64,000 nt of DNA, taken from the NCBI RefSeq assembly GCF_030690045.1, contig NZ_JAUYHK010000022.1, positions 124,001 to 188,000 on the forward strand, read 5' to 3'. The stretch comes from Thalassospira sp. GTDB taxonomy: Bacteria > Pseudomonadota > Alphaproteobacteria > Rhodospirillales > Thalassospiraceae. Under the pieces are notes generated by a model that was not told the DNA's origin, made no database searches, and worked only from the letters and a program-made list of their open reading frames with translations. Below, piece by piece: positions 56,351 to 64,000 of the stretch. The position numbers and the translations under genes were made by a program. Every line of letters starts with the position of its first letter. Positions within the stretch are counted from its first letter, which is position 1.

Positions 56351-57091
56351 CTAATAATCCACCCGCACAAAATACAGCCCGTCGGCAGGCGCAGTCGGGC
56401 CGCCAGCGCGGCGGTCGCAGGCTTCAAGGGCCGTTTTGACATCATCGGGTTGCCAGTTGCCCTTGCCAACCAGAACAAGGGTGCCAACCATGTTGCGCAC
56501 CTGATGATGTAAAAAAGACCGGCTTTCGGCATGGATGCGGATTTCATCCTTTTCACCGCGCACCACATCAAGACGATCCAGTGTCTTCATCGGGCTTTTG
56601 GCCTGACAATCCGTGTCGCGAAAACTGGTGAAATCGTGATGGCCCAGCAAATGGCGGGCACCCACATTCATCGCATCAACATCCAGCGCCCTGAAAATCC
56701 CCCAGGCGCGACCGGCCTCAAGCGCCAGCGGCGCCCGGCGATTGATGATGCGATACATATAATATCGTTTCTTGGAATCAAAGCGGGCGTGAAAATCCGG
56801 ATCAACGGCTTCTGCCGCCACAACCGCCACCGGGGCCGGGCGCAAATGATGGTTGATCGCGTTCATCACCACATCCGCAGGATACGCCGTTGAAATATCG
56901 AAATGCACCACCTGGCCCAGCGCATGAACCCCGGCATCAGTGCGGCCCGATACATGCACGCGCACAAACTGTCCGGCAAATTTCGCAAGGGCCTGTTCAA
57001 ACACCTGCTGTACCGAAATCACATTGTCCTGATATTGCCAGCCATGATAGGGGCGGCCATCATATTCAACAGTGCATTTATAACGTTGCAT
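56351..57091 (-). CDS. truA: tRNA pseudouridine(38-40) synthase TruA
   Basis: Encodes 246 residues. The catalytic Asp lies in SGRTDAGVHALGQVVHF (about residue 53). Other conserved parts are YDGRPYHGWQ at the N-terminus, KKRYYMYRI and FLHHQVRNMVGTLVLVGKG. It modifies uridines in the anticodon arm of tRNA. It lies downstream of the argG terminator on the same strand and is probably transcribed from its own promoter. Confidence 0.96.
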   Translation of the reverse strand: MQRYKCTVEYDGRPYHGWQYQDNVISVQQVFEQALAKFAGQFVRVHVSGRTDAGVHALGQVVHFDISTAYPADVVMNAINHHLRPAPVAVVAAEAVDPDFHARFDSKKRYYMYRIINRRAPLALEAGRAWGIFRALDVDAMNVGARHLLGHHDFTSFRDTDCQAKSPMKTLDRLDVVRGEKDEIRIHAESRSFLHHQVRNMVGTLVLVGKGNWQPDDVKTALEACDRRAGGPTAPADGLYFVRVDY

Positions 57092-57112
57092 CGCAGGATA
57101 TTACCGCACTTT

Positions 57113-57147
57113 CAAACAAAGACGAGGGACGTCAAACGCCCCTCGTC
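57113..57147 (-). terminator. Rho-independent terminator of argG
   Basis: GACGAGGG (57121-57128) pairs with CCCTCGTC (57140-57147), with an inner CGT/ACG extension. On the minus strand it is followed by TTTGTTTG (plus-strand 57113-57120). It lies 35 bases after the argG stop. Confidence 0.82.
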
Positions 57148-57181
57148 CAATAAATCAGACCGAAACAGGGGATGACCCTGC

Positions 57182-58402
57182 TTATTTGACGCTATCGCGA
57201 TCAAAGCCCAGACGCAGGCGCAACGCATTAAGCTTGATAAAGCCTTCAGCGTCGCGCTGATTGTAAACCGTGTCGGCCTCGAACGTCACATGCGCCTCGG
57301 AATAGATCGAATTTGGCGATTTGCGGCCGGTCACAGTGACATTGCCCTTGTAAAGGTCAAGGCGCACAACACCATTCACCGTTTTCTGGGTATCGTCGAT
57401 CAGGCGTTGCAGGGCCTGACGTTCCGGCGACCACCAGTAACCGTTATAGATCATTTCGGCATAACGCGGCATCAACTCGTCCTTGAGATGGCCTGCATTA
57501 CGGTCCAGCGTGATGCTTTCCATCGCCCGGTGTGCAACCGACAGGATGGTACCGCCCGGGGTTTCGTAAACGCCGCGTGATTTCATACCGACATAGCGAT
57601 TTTCAACCAGATCAAGACGGCCAATACCGTTTTTACCGGCAATGTCGTTCAGCTTGGTCAGCAGGGTCGCCGGGCTCATGCGTTCGCCATTGACCGCAAC
57701 CGGGTTGCCCTGTTCAAATTCGACTTCGATGGTGGTGATGGCGTCCGGCGCATTTTGCGGCGAAACCGTGCGCACAAACATGTTTTCGTTCGGCTTTGTC
57801 CACGGGTCTTCCAGTGCCTTGCCTTCATAGGAAATATGCAAAAGATTGGCATCGGTCGAATAGGGCGGCTCGTCCCCGCCAGCCTTGTCGGCCGAAATCG
57901 GAATTTGATGTTCGCGGGCGAAATCCAGCAACATGGTGCGCGAATTCAGTTTCCATTCGCGCCACGGTGCGATCACCTTGACGTCGGGTTTCAGGGCGTA
58001 ATAACCCAGTTCAAACCGAACCTGATCATTGCCCTTGCCAGTGGCACCATGCGACACGGCATCGGCACCGACCATTTCGGCAATTTCGATCTGACGTTTG
58101 GCGATCAGGGGCCGGGCAATCGAGGTACCCAGCAAATAAACGCCTTCATACAGGGCATTGGCGCGGAACATCGGAAAGACATAATCGCGGACGAATTCTT
58201 CGCGCAAATCTTCGACAAAGATTTCCTTCACGCCCATCATCTCGGCTTTTTTGCGGGCAGGTTCCAGTTCCTCGCCCTGGCCAAGATCGGCGGTGAAAGT
58301 GACGACTTCGCAATTATATTCTTCGCGCAGCCATTTCAGGATGATGGAGGTATCCAACCCGCCTGAATAGGCAAGCACCACCTTTTTAACCCGATTGCTC
58401 AT
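57182..58402 (-). CDS. argG: Argininosuccinate synthase
   Basis: Encodes 406 residues. The N-terminal pyrophosphatase loop is [15 protein letters not shown]. Downstream are [40 protein letters not shown] and other class I motifs. It joins citrulline and aspartate, the step after argF in arginine synthesis. The ATG at 58402 is preceded by AAAGG at about 9 bases; the open frame begins earlier. It is monocistronic with its own terminator and is about 47 kb away from argD-argF. Confidence 0.96.
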   Translation of the reverse strand: MSNRVKKVVLAYSGGLDTSIILKWLREEYNCEVVTFTADLGQGEELEPARKKAEMMGVKEIFVEDLREEFVRDYVFPMFRANALYEGVYLLGTSIARPLIAKRQIEIAEMVGADAVSHGATGKGNDQVRFELGYYALKPDVKVIAPWREWKLNSRTMLLDFAREHQIPISADKAGGDEPPYSTDANLLHISYEGKALEDPWTKPNENMFVRTVSPQNAPDAITTIEVEFEQGNPVAVNGERMSPATLLTKLNDIAGKNGIGRLDLVENRYVGMKSRGVYETPGGTILSVAHRAMESITLDRNAGHLKDELMPRYAEMIYNGYWWSPERQALQRLIDDTQKTVNGVVRLDLYKGNVTVTGRKSPNSIYSEAHVTFEADTVYNQRDAEGFIKLNALRLRLGFDRDSVK

Positions 58403-58561
58403 GCTGTGACGCCTTTCGTCTTCCGATGTTATGCCGGGCCGACGCCATTTTGGCATCCGCCCGCGGGCCCAAACCGGGATGGCCGGTTTCAGGTTACCGG
58501 GTTTGGCCCTTTACCTTGAGCGCGGAGTATAGGAAAACCCATAGGCCGGGCAAGGGCCAAG

Positions 58562-59347
58562 ATGGCGCGACCGGCAAAAACACGCAAAAACTTTGAAATT
58601 TCTGCCCCAAACCGGATCATTTCGCCTGACATGCTGCGCCATATCGAAGAAACCGAGATTGATTTGCCCCGGATCGGCCCGTTGCCGGTGCGACTGCGGC
58701 CCAGTGCGCGCGCAACCCGGTTGAAATTGCGCATTGATCCGGCTTTTGACGGGGTAGAAGTGATTGTGCCCGACGGCATATCGCGCAAAGTGGCCCTGTC
58801 GATGCTGTCACAGCATAGCGACTGGATCGCCGCCCATATCAGTCGCCTGCCCGACCGGGTGCATTTTGTACCGGGCGCATGGGTACCGTTTTTGGGGCAG
58901 GACCATGCGATCCGCACGGTGCCGGACGCCAAACGCGGGGTTTGGGCCGATTCCGGTGTGATCTGGGTTTCCGGGCAACCCGAACATAGCGGACGGCGAG
59001 TCGCCGACTGGTTGAAAAAACAGGCAAAACTGGAAATCGCCCCCCGCGCCCATGCCTATGCCGGGCGCATTGGCAAAAAAATCAGCCGGATTTCAATCAA
59101 GGATACCAAATCGCGCTGGGGCAGCTGTTCATCGGGCGGCAATCTGGCGTTTTCCTGGCGGTTGGTACTGGCTCCCGAAGATGTTCTCGATTACGTCGTC
59201 GCCCACGAAGTCGCCCATCTGGCCGAACTTAATCACAGCCCGCGTTTCTGGAAGGTGGTTGACGATCTGTATGGACCTTCGACCAAACAGCAATTCTGGC
59301 TGAAAAAACATGGTGCGTCCCTGCACCGCTATGGTGTCGGCAGCTAA
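58562..59347 (+). CDS. YgjP-like zinc metallopeptidase (SprT/DUF45 family)
   Basis: Encodes 261 residues. The zinc motif HEVAHLAELNHSPRFW, with a third His-type ligand, lies near residues 215-230, and SRWGSCSSGGNLAFSWRLVLAP precedes it, both hallmarks of the DUF45/YgjP family. No signal peptide, so it is cytoplasmic. YgjP-type proteins are linked to restriction or protein turnover in some genomes, but no partner is seen here. It precedes a LysE-type exporter by 20 bases. Confidence 0.88.
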   Translation: MARPAKTRKNFEISAPNRIISPDMLRHIEETEIDLPRIGPLPVRLRPSARATRLKLRIDPAFDGVEVIVPDGISRKVALSMLSQHSDWIAAHISRLPDRVHFVPGAWVPFLGQDHAIRTVPDAKRGVWADSGVIWVSGQPEHSGRRVADWLKKQAKLEIAPRAHAYAGRIGKKISRISIKDTKSRWGSCSSGGNLAFSWRLVLAPEDVLDYVVAHEVAHLAELNHSPRFWKVVDDLYGPSTKQQFWLKKHGASLHRYGVGS

Positions 59348-59367
59348 CCCCACAGGATGGTCAGGTC

Positions 59368-59997
59368 ATGATCCCGTTTGAAACCCTGCTGATTTTCGTT
59401 CCTGCTGCGCTGGCACTCAATATGACGCCGGGCAATGACATGCTGTTTTGTCTGGGGCAGGGTATCAAATCGGGGCCACGGGCCGGAATTGCCGCCAGTT
59501 TTGGCATTGCCACCGGGGCGCTGATCCATACCTTTCTGGCCGGGATCGGTCTGGCCGCGCTGATTGCCGCCCACCCGGTGGCGTTTGAAATGCTGCGCTG
59601 GGCGGGGATTGCCTGGCTGGTCTGGCTGGCGATCCAGACATTTCGCAGCGGCACCACACGCCTGCAACCGACCAAAACCGCGTCGTCATCGGCCTTTCGG
59701 GCGTGGCGCGACGGGATTGTGGTTAATCTGCTCAATCCCAAGATCATTGTCTTTGTGCTGGCCTTTGTGCCGCAATTTGTCCATCCCGCGCAAGGATCGG
59801 TTCTGGCGCAGTTTTTGATTTTGGGCCTGATCCTCAATATCGGCGGCACGGTGATCAATGCGCTGGTCGGCGGCTTTGCCGGAAAACTGGGACAATTTCT
59901 GGCGCGCTCCGCCCGCATGGCGCGGGCGTTTCAGATTTTTACCGGCTGCGTATTCCTGTCCCTTGCCGCCAAACTGGCCTTTGACCGGCGCGGCTAA
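59368..59997 (+). CDS. LysE/RhtB family amino acid exporter
   Basis: Encodes 209 residues with six membrane helices. The family signature is LNMTPGNDMLFCLGQGIKSGPRAGIAASFGIATGALIHTF, and VVNLLNPKIIVFVLAFVPQFV follows. It would export an amino acid or homoserine lactone-like compound. It may be co-transcribed with the preceding YgjP-like gene. It converges with the LysR gene; the stop codons are two bases apart. Confidence 0.9.
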   Translation: MIPFETLLIFVPAALALNMTPGNDMLFCLGQGIKSGPRAGIAASFGIATGALIHTFLAGIGLAALIAAHPVAFEMLRWAGIAWLVWLAIQTFRSGTTRLQPTKTASSSAFRAWRDGIVVNLLNPKIIVFVLAFVPQFVHPAQGSVLAQFLILGLILNIGGTVINALVGGFAGKLGQFLARSARMARAFQIFTGCVFLSLAAKLAFDRRG

Positions 59998-59998
59998 G

Positions 59999-60904
59999 TC
60001 ACAACACACAGCCGCTATCGCGCAAAACCGGAATTTCGGCGCGCAGGAACCCCAAAAAACTGCGTTGCACATTGCTAAGATCGCGGCTGCCATGAAAGAC
60101 GGCCACATCCCAGTCAATCGCCGGAGTCAGGGGCCGCGCCACCACCTTTTTGTCGTCAACCAGCAAGGCGGCAAACGGATCAATCACCGCTATGCCGACA
60201 TTGCGTTCAACCAGCCGCGATACCGTGCGAATGGTGCGGGCCTCCACCGCGATTTTGCGCGGCCAGCCCGCAATCTGAAAGATATAGTCGATCTTGGTAC
60301 GCAGCGGACTGCCGATGCTCAGTTCAACAAAACTTTCCCCGCGCAACAAATCAATATCAATCGTCTCGAACCCTGCCAGACGGTGATCGCGGGGCATCAG
60401 ACACACCGCCCGGCATTGCGCCAACGGCGTCATCGCCACATCGCGGTCATGCATATCAAGGGTAATGCCAATGCCAAGGTCGCATTCGCGTGTTGTCACC
60501 AGCTCCAGCAACCCTTCCAGACCCGTATCGGTAATACTGACCGAAACATTGGGATGGGCGCGTTTAAATTTCGCAACAACATCAAGAAGATAAGTATCAA
60601 CATAGATCGGCTGGGCGGCGATGCGGATGCTGCCAAGCTGCTGGTTGGCAATGGCGCGGGCCTGGGTTTCCAGTTCGCGCAGACCATTCAGGCTGCGCAA
60701 GACCGTGCTGTGAAACTGCTGGGCCTCAGCCGTGGCGACCAACTGGTTGCGCTTGCGCATAAACAGCGGAAAACCGACGCTTTTTTCAAAATTTGTCAAA
60801 AGGCGACTGACCATCGGCTGGCTGATATTCATCGCCTGTGCCGCCCGCGTGACCGAGCCATGCGTCATAAAGGCATTGAAACTTTCCAGTTCGCGTAAAT
60901 TCAC
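59999..60904 (-). CDS. LysR family transcriptional regulator
   Basis: Encodes 301 residues. The N-terminal helix-turn-helix is FNAFMTHGSVTRAAQAMNISQPMVSRLLTNFEKSVGFPLFMR, followed by the LysR substrate domain. It is divergent from the second TTT transporter operon. A perfect T-N11-A box lies between them. The likely role is control of that transporter by its substrate. Confidence 0.92.
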   Translation of the reverse strand: MNLRELESFNAFMTHGSVTRAAQAMNISQPMVSRLLTNFEKSVGFPLFMRKRNQLVATAEAQQFHSTVLRSLNGLRELETQARAIANQQLGSIRIAAQPIYVDTYLLDVVAKFKRAHPNVSVSITDTGLEGLLELVTTRECDLGIGITLDMHDRDVAMTPLAQCRAVCLMPRDHRLAGFETIDIDLLRGESFVELSIGSPLRTKIDYIFQIAGWPRKIAVEARTIRTVSRLVERNVGIAVIDPFAALLVDDKKVVARPLTPAIDWDVAVFHGSRDLSNVQRSFLGFLRAEIPVLRDSGCVL

Positions 60905-60925
60905 CCCTGCCCCGTTTTCCCGCTT

Positions 60926-60948
60926 CAGTATCTATATAAGTTATACTG
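60926..60948. promoter_or_regulatory. LysR-type T-N11-A operator
   Basis: CAGTAT-N11-ATACTG is a perfect inverted repeat with the T-N11-A core of LysR-type regulators. It lies 22 bases before the LysR start and about 100 before tctC, a usual position for a recognition site of the divergent pair. Confidence 0.8.
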
Positions 60949-61050
60949 GAATTATAATTTTGCGTCACCGGTTATAGTTTGCCATGTTTTAACCACAAAA
61001 TAAAAATGAACCGACCGGCAATCGTGCCACCACATCCGGGAGACATATAT

Positions 61051-62040
61051 ATGTTTCGTCATCTGAAAAAGGCGGCGTTTGGCGCCGCAGCCCTGCTTGC
61101 CGCAACCGCCGTTGTTTCTGGCGCACAGGCGCAATCCTATCCTGAAAAACCCGTCACCCTGATCATCCCCTATGGGGCAGGCGGCGCATCCGACCTTGCC
61201 GGTCGTGCTTTGGCCGAAACCGCCCGTCCCTATCTTGGCGATCAGCCGGTTGTCGTTGTCAACCAGCCGGGCAATAGCGGCATGACCGGTGCGCGTGTTG
61301 TCAGTGAATCGGACGCGGATGGGTATACCCTTTTGCTGTCACGTGTTGGCATGGCCCTGTATCCGGCGGTTTACGCCGACAGCCCGGTGGGCTGGGATGC
61401 CTACAGCTTTTTGGGGATTCTCGAAGTCACCCCGATGATCTTGGCGGTCAATGCCGATTCAGATATCAAAAGCGTTGACGACCTTCTGACCAAGATCCGT
61501 GAAAATCAAGGCCGCATGACTTACGCTGCGTCCGGCCCGACCGCGATTGACGGTTTCACCGTTCAGGCGCTGCTGTCGGATGCCGGTCTTGACCCGCTCT
61601 CAGCCGCAACCCTGATCCCCTATGAAGGCGGCGGGCAGCTTGCCTCGGCCGTTCTGGGCGGGCATGTTGATTTTCTCGCCATCGCCTCGGCCTCGCTGAT
61701 GCCCCATATCGAAGCTGGCAAAATGCGCGCCTTGATGGTCTATGCGCCCAAACGCATGCCGAACCTGCCCGATGTCCCGACAGCCAAGGAACTGGGATAT
61801 GAACTCGCCGGTCAGGTCAGCGGCTGGAGCGGCTTTTACGGCCCGAAAAATCTGCCTGCCGATGTTCGTGCCAAATGGACCGAGGTCCTGGGCAAGGTTG
61901 CCGTTGATGAACAATGGTTGTCGCTCGCGGAAAAACGCGGTGCGGTTTCGGTGATTGGTGAAGACGAACCCAATGCCTATGTCGAAAGCCAGTTCAAGCT
62001 TTACAACGATATGGCCAAAAAATTCGGCTATATTCAGTAA
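61051..62040 (+). CDS. tctC: TTT transporter periplasmic binding protein (TctC), second system
   Basis: Encodes 329 residues. A signal peptide (KKAAFGAAALLAATAVVSGAQAQ) is followed by the Bug/TctC fold with the hallmark YPEKPVTLIIPYGAGGASDLAGRAL and VVVVNQPGNSGMTGARVV. ATG 61051 follows CGGGAGA at about 9 bases; an upstream ATG would add 24 residues unlike the family. It starts the second TTT operon. Substrate unknown. Confidence 0.92.
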   Translation: MFRHLKKAAFGAAALLAATAVVSGAQAQSYPEKPVTLIIPYGAGGASDLAGRALAETARPYLGDQPVVVVNQPGNSGMTGARVVSESDADGYTLLLSRVGMALYPAVYADSPVGWDAYSFLGILEVTPMILAVNADSDIKSVDDLLTKIRENQGRMTYAASGPTAIDGFTVQALLSDAGLDPLSAATLIPYEGGGQLASAVLGGHVDFLAIASASLMPHIEAGKMRALMVYAPKRMPNLPDVPTAKELGYELAGQVSGWSGFYGPKNLPADVRAKWTEVLGKVAVDEQWLSLAEKRGAVSVIGEDEPNAYVESQFKLYNDMAKKFGYIQ

Positions 62041-62073
62041 CCGGTTTTCCCACCATTAAAGCGAGACGGAACC

Positions 62074-62598
62074 ATGATGCCAAATCGTGATTTCATTACC
62101 GGACTGATCGTTTCGGCGTTTTTCGCGCTGACCCTGTTTGTTCTGATCCCGGTTTACGTCAAGGTTCCGTCTTTTATTCCCGGCTTTGCCCCACCGCCCA
62201 ATATGTGGCCGCGTGTCATTGCGGTGACCGGGTTATTCATGGGTCTTGTTGCCCTGATCCTCTCCATACCGGCAATGCGCCAACAAAGTTCTGATCATAT
62301 CACCGGTCTGGGGGCCTATCTGCACCGCCACCGGGTTATGATCGTGCGTTTCGCCATTCTGTCGGTCGGGTTTATCGCCTTTGTTTATGCCTTGCCGGTT
62401 CTGGGATTTCTGGTTTCCAGCACCTTGCTGCTTGGCTTTTTGTTTTTGATGACCGGCAATTACAGCAACCGGGTCTGGGTTTTGGTGCTGACCGCGCTGT
62501 TTCCGTTTTTGCTTTATACGATTTTCGCCCAAATCGCCCATACGCGTTTCCCGGCAGGCAAGCTGTTTTCGGCTGCGGGCCTTACATCCCTGTTTTGA
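62074..62598 (+). CDS. tctB: TTT transporter small membrane subunit (TctB), second system
   Basis: Encodes 174 residues with four membrane helices (about 8-28, 45-65, 85-115 and 130-150). It lies between tctC and tctA, 33 and 16 bases away. It is longer than the first-system TctB and not close to it in sequence, so the two systems are not a recent duplication. Confidence 0.82.
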   Translation: MMPNRDFITGLIVSAFFALTLFVLIPVYVKVPSFIPGFAPPPNMWPRVIAVTGLFMGLVALILSIPAMRQQSSDHITGLGAYLHRHRVMIVRFAILSVGFIAFVYALPVLGFLVSSTLLLGFLFLMTGNYSNRVWVLVLTALFPFLLYTIFAQIAHTRFPAGKLFSAAGLTSLF

Positions 62599-62614
62599 TT
62601 GACGAGTGCCCGTG

Positions 62615-64000
62615 ATGTGGACTGATTTGCTTTATGCCTTCGATGCCGTTGCCACCCTGCCCAATTTTCTGGCGATGGCCGCCGGAATCTGGGCCGGTGT
62701 GATCATTGGTGCCATTCCCGGCATGACCGGGACGATGGCGGTGACCCTTGCCCTGCCATTTACCTTTTATATGCCGCCGGTCACCTCGATCCTGCTTTTG
62801 GTCGCCCTGTATAAAGGGTCAACCTATGGTGGGTCGATTTCAGCAATCCTGATCAAAACCCCCGGCACCGCATCGGCGGCCTGTACGGTACTGGATGGCT
62901 ATCCGCTGGCGCAGCAAGGCAAGGGTGGCAAGGCGCTGAATATGGCGCTGGTTTCCAGCTGCATCGGCGATTTCATTTCCAATATTTCGCTGTTTTTCTT
63001 GGCCCTGCCGCTGGCGCTGTTTGCCTTGCGCGTCGGCCCGCCTGAATATTTCATGCTGATGGCGTTTTCGCTGACCATCGTCGCCAGCATTTCGGGCAAA
63101 TCATTGTTGCTGGGGATTGTATCGGGTTGTCTCGGCCTGTTGCTGGCAACCGTGGGCGAGGATATGTATGGCTCGTTCCGTTTTGCCGTCAGCGAAGATA
63201 TGAAAAACGGTCTGGGTGTGGTGCCGGTGCTGATTGGCCTGTTTGCCCTGCCCGAACTGATCCGTCTGGTGGTGTTCCGGCCCGAAGACACATCCATTGC
63301 CATGAAACTGGGCGATAACCGCCTGACCCTGTCGGAATTTCGCCACAGCCTGAAATCCATCCTGCGCGGCAGTGTGATCGGCGTGATTCTGGGCGCAATC
63401 CCCGGCATCGGGCCGTCCACAGCGGCATTCTTTTCCTACAGCGAAGCACGGCGTACCTCCAAAACCCCCGAAAAATTTGGCGAGGGCGAACTGGAAGGCA
63501 TTGCAGCGGCGGAATCGGCCAATAATGGTTGTTGCGGTGCCACGATGATCCCGCTTCTGGCCCTTGGCATTCCCGGGGATGTGATTACCGGTGTGATGCT
63601 GGGTGCCTTTATGATCCACGGCATGACGCCGGGGCCGATGTTGTTCCAGAACAATCTGGGCGATGTCTATGCCCTGTTTATCGGCATTCTGTTCAGTTCG
63701 GTGTTCCTGTTTTTTGCCGGAAAAATGACCGCCGGGGCGTTTAGCAAAATTTCACGCATTCCACAGCATCTTTTGCTGCCCTGTATTCTGATCCTCTGCG
63801 TTTTTGGCATTTATTCCATCGGTTCCAGCAGCTTTGACGTCGCAGTGTTGCTGGTGATGGGCGTTGTCGGCTTTGGCATGATGCTGCTGAACATCCCCGC
63901 CGCCCCTTTCCTGATCGCCTTTATCATCGGCCCGATGTTTGAAGACAATATGCGCCGGTCGCTGGCGATTTCGCGCGGCGATCTCGGGGTGTTTTTCCAA
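62615..64000 (+). CDS. tctA: TTT transporter large permease (TctA), second system, cut by window edge
   Basis: 462 codons are present, without a stop. The start is MWTDLLYAFDAVATLPNF at ATG 62615. TctA hallmarks are visible (GVIIGAIPGMTGTMAVTLALPFTF, the loop IKTPGTASAACTVLDGYPLA, and IPGIGPSTAAFFSYSEARRT with AESANNGCCGATMIPLLALGIPGDVITG). About 11 membrane helices are expected in the full protein. It completes a tctC-tctB-tctA operon controlled by the divergent LysR gene. Confidence 0.93.
   Translation, partial: MWTDLLYAFDAVATLPNFLAMAAGIWAGVIIGAIPGMTGTMAVTLALPFTFYMPPVTSILLLVALYKGSTYGGSISAILIKTPGTASAACTVLDGYPLAQQGKGGKALNMALVSSCIGDFISNISLFFLALPLALFALRVGPPEYFMLMAFSLTIVASISGKSLLLGIVSGCLGLLLATVGEDMYGSFRFAVSEDMKNGLGVVPVLIGLFALPELIRLVVFRPEDTSIAMKLGDNRLTLSEFRHSLKSILRGSVIGVILGAIPGIGPSTAAFFSYSEARRTSKTPEKFGEGELEGIAAAESANNGCCGATMIPLLALGIPGDVITGVMLGAFMIHGMTPGPMLFQNNLGDVYALFIGILFSSVFLFFAGKMTAGAFSKISRIPQHLLLPCILILCVFGIYSIGSSSFDVAVLLVMGVVGFGMMLLNIPAAPFLIAFIIGPMFEDNMRRSLAISRGDLGVFFQ

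Overview
The window reads as chromosome of a free-living, motile, respiratory Gram-negative bacterium, most likely an alphaproteobacterium of the Rhodospirillales (a marine Thalassospira-like genus would fit). That placement is an inference. It rests on moderately high GC, the argD-argF-hslO gene order, a Tat-exported clade I nitrous oxide reductase, two tripartite tricarboxylate (TTT) transporters and very acidic flagellar proteins. Genes are tightly packed. I see no rRNA, tRNA, CRISPR array, insertion sequence or prophage.

Layout. 1-11 kb: rmuC (cut by the left edge), acs, a SulP transporter with a tandem universal stress protein, a lipoprotein gene, hslO, argF, argD and an ABC-2 permease. 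11-20 kb: recX, then a divergent catabolic locus. Its minus arm encodes an IlvD/Edd dehydratase, a DapA-family lyase and an RraA-like protein; its plus arm encodes a TTT transporter and a LacI/GntR-type regulator. Two matching 16-bp operators and a good sigma-70 promoter lie between the arms. 20-30.5 kb: arsC-like gene, then a minus-strand flagellar cluster (fliC, fliD, fliS, flgD, flgE, flgN-like, flgK, flgL). An ECF sigma / anti-sigma / periplasmic sensor module sits inside it and overlaps fliS. 30.5-39.2 kb: a two-component system divergent from macA-macB-outer-membrane factor, then an ABC exporter. 39.4-44.5 kb: lrgA-lrgB, a toxin-antitoxin pair with a broken toxin, a chemoreceptor, NfeD and an SPFH protein. 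45.3-54.5 kb: a complete nos operon (small Cys-rich exported protein, nosR, Z, D, F, Y, L, X) preceded by a perfect FNR-type box. 54.5-64 kb: dadA divergent from an Lrp-type regulator, truA, argG, a YgjP-like metallopeptidase, a LysE exporter, and a LysR regulator divergent from a second TTT transporter whose tctA runs off the right edge.

How the parts fit. argD, argF and argG supply three steps of arginine synthesis. The nos operon gives growth on N2O under low oxygen and is probably switched on by an FNR/DNR-type regulator. The two TTT systems and the sugar-acid enzymes point to scavenging of organic acids; neither substrate can be read from sequence. The most unusual arrangement is the ECF sigma module joined to fliS, together with a shared FliA-like promoter at fliC and flgD. 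The flgD copy has a 12-bp inverted repeat over its -10 region.
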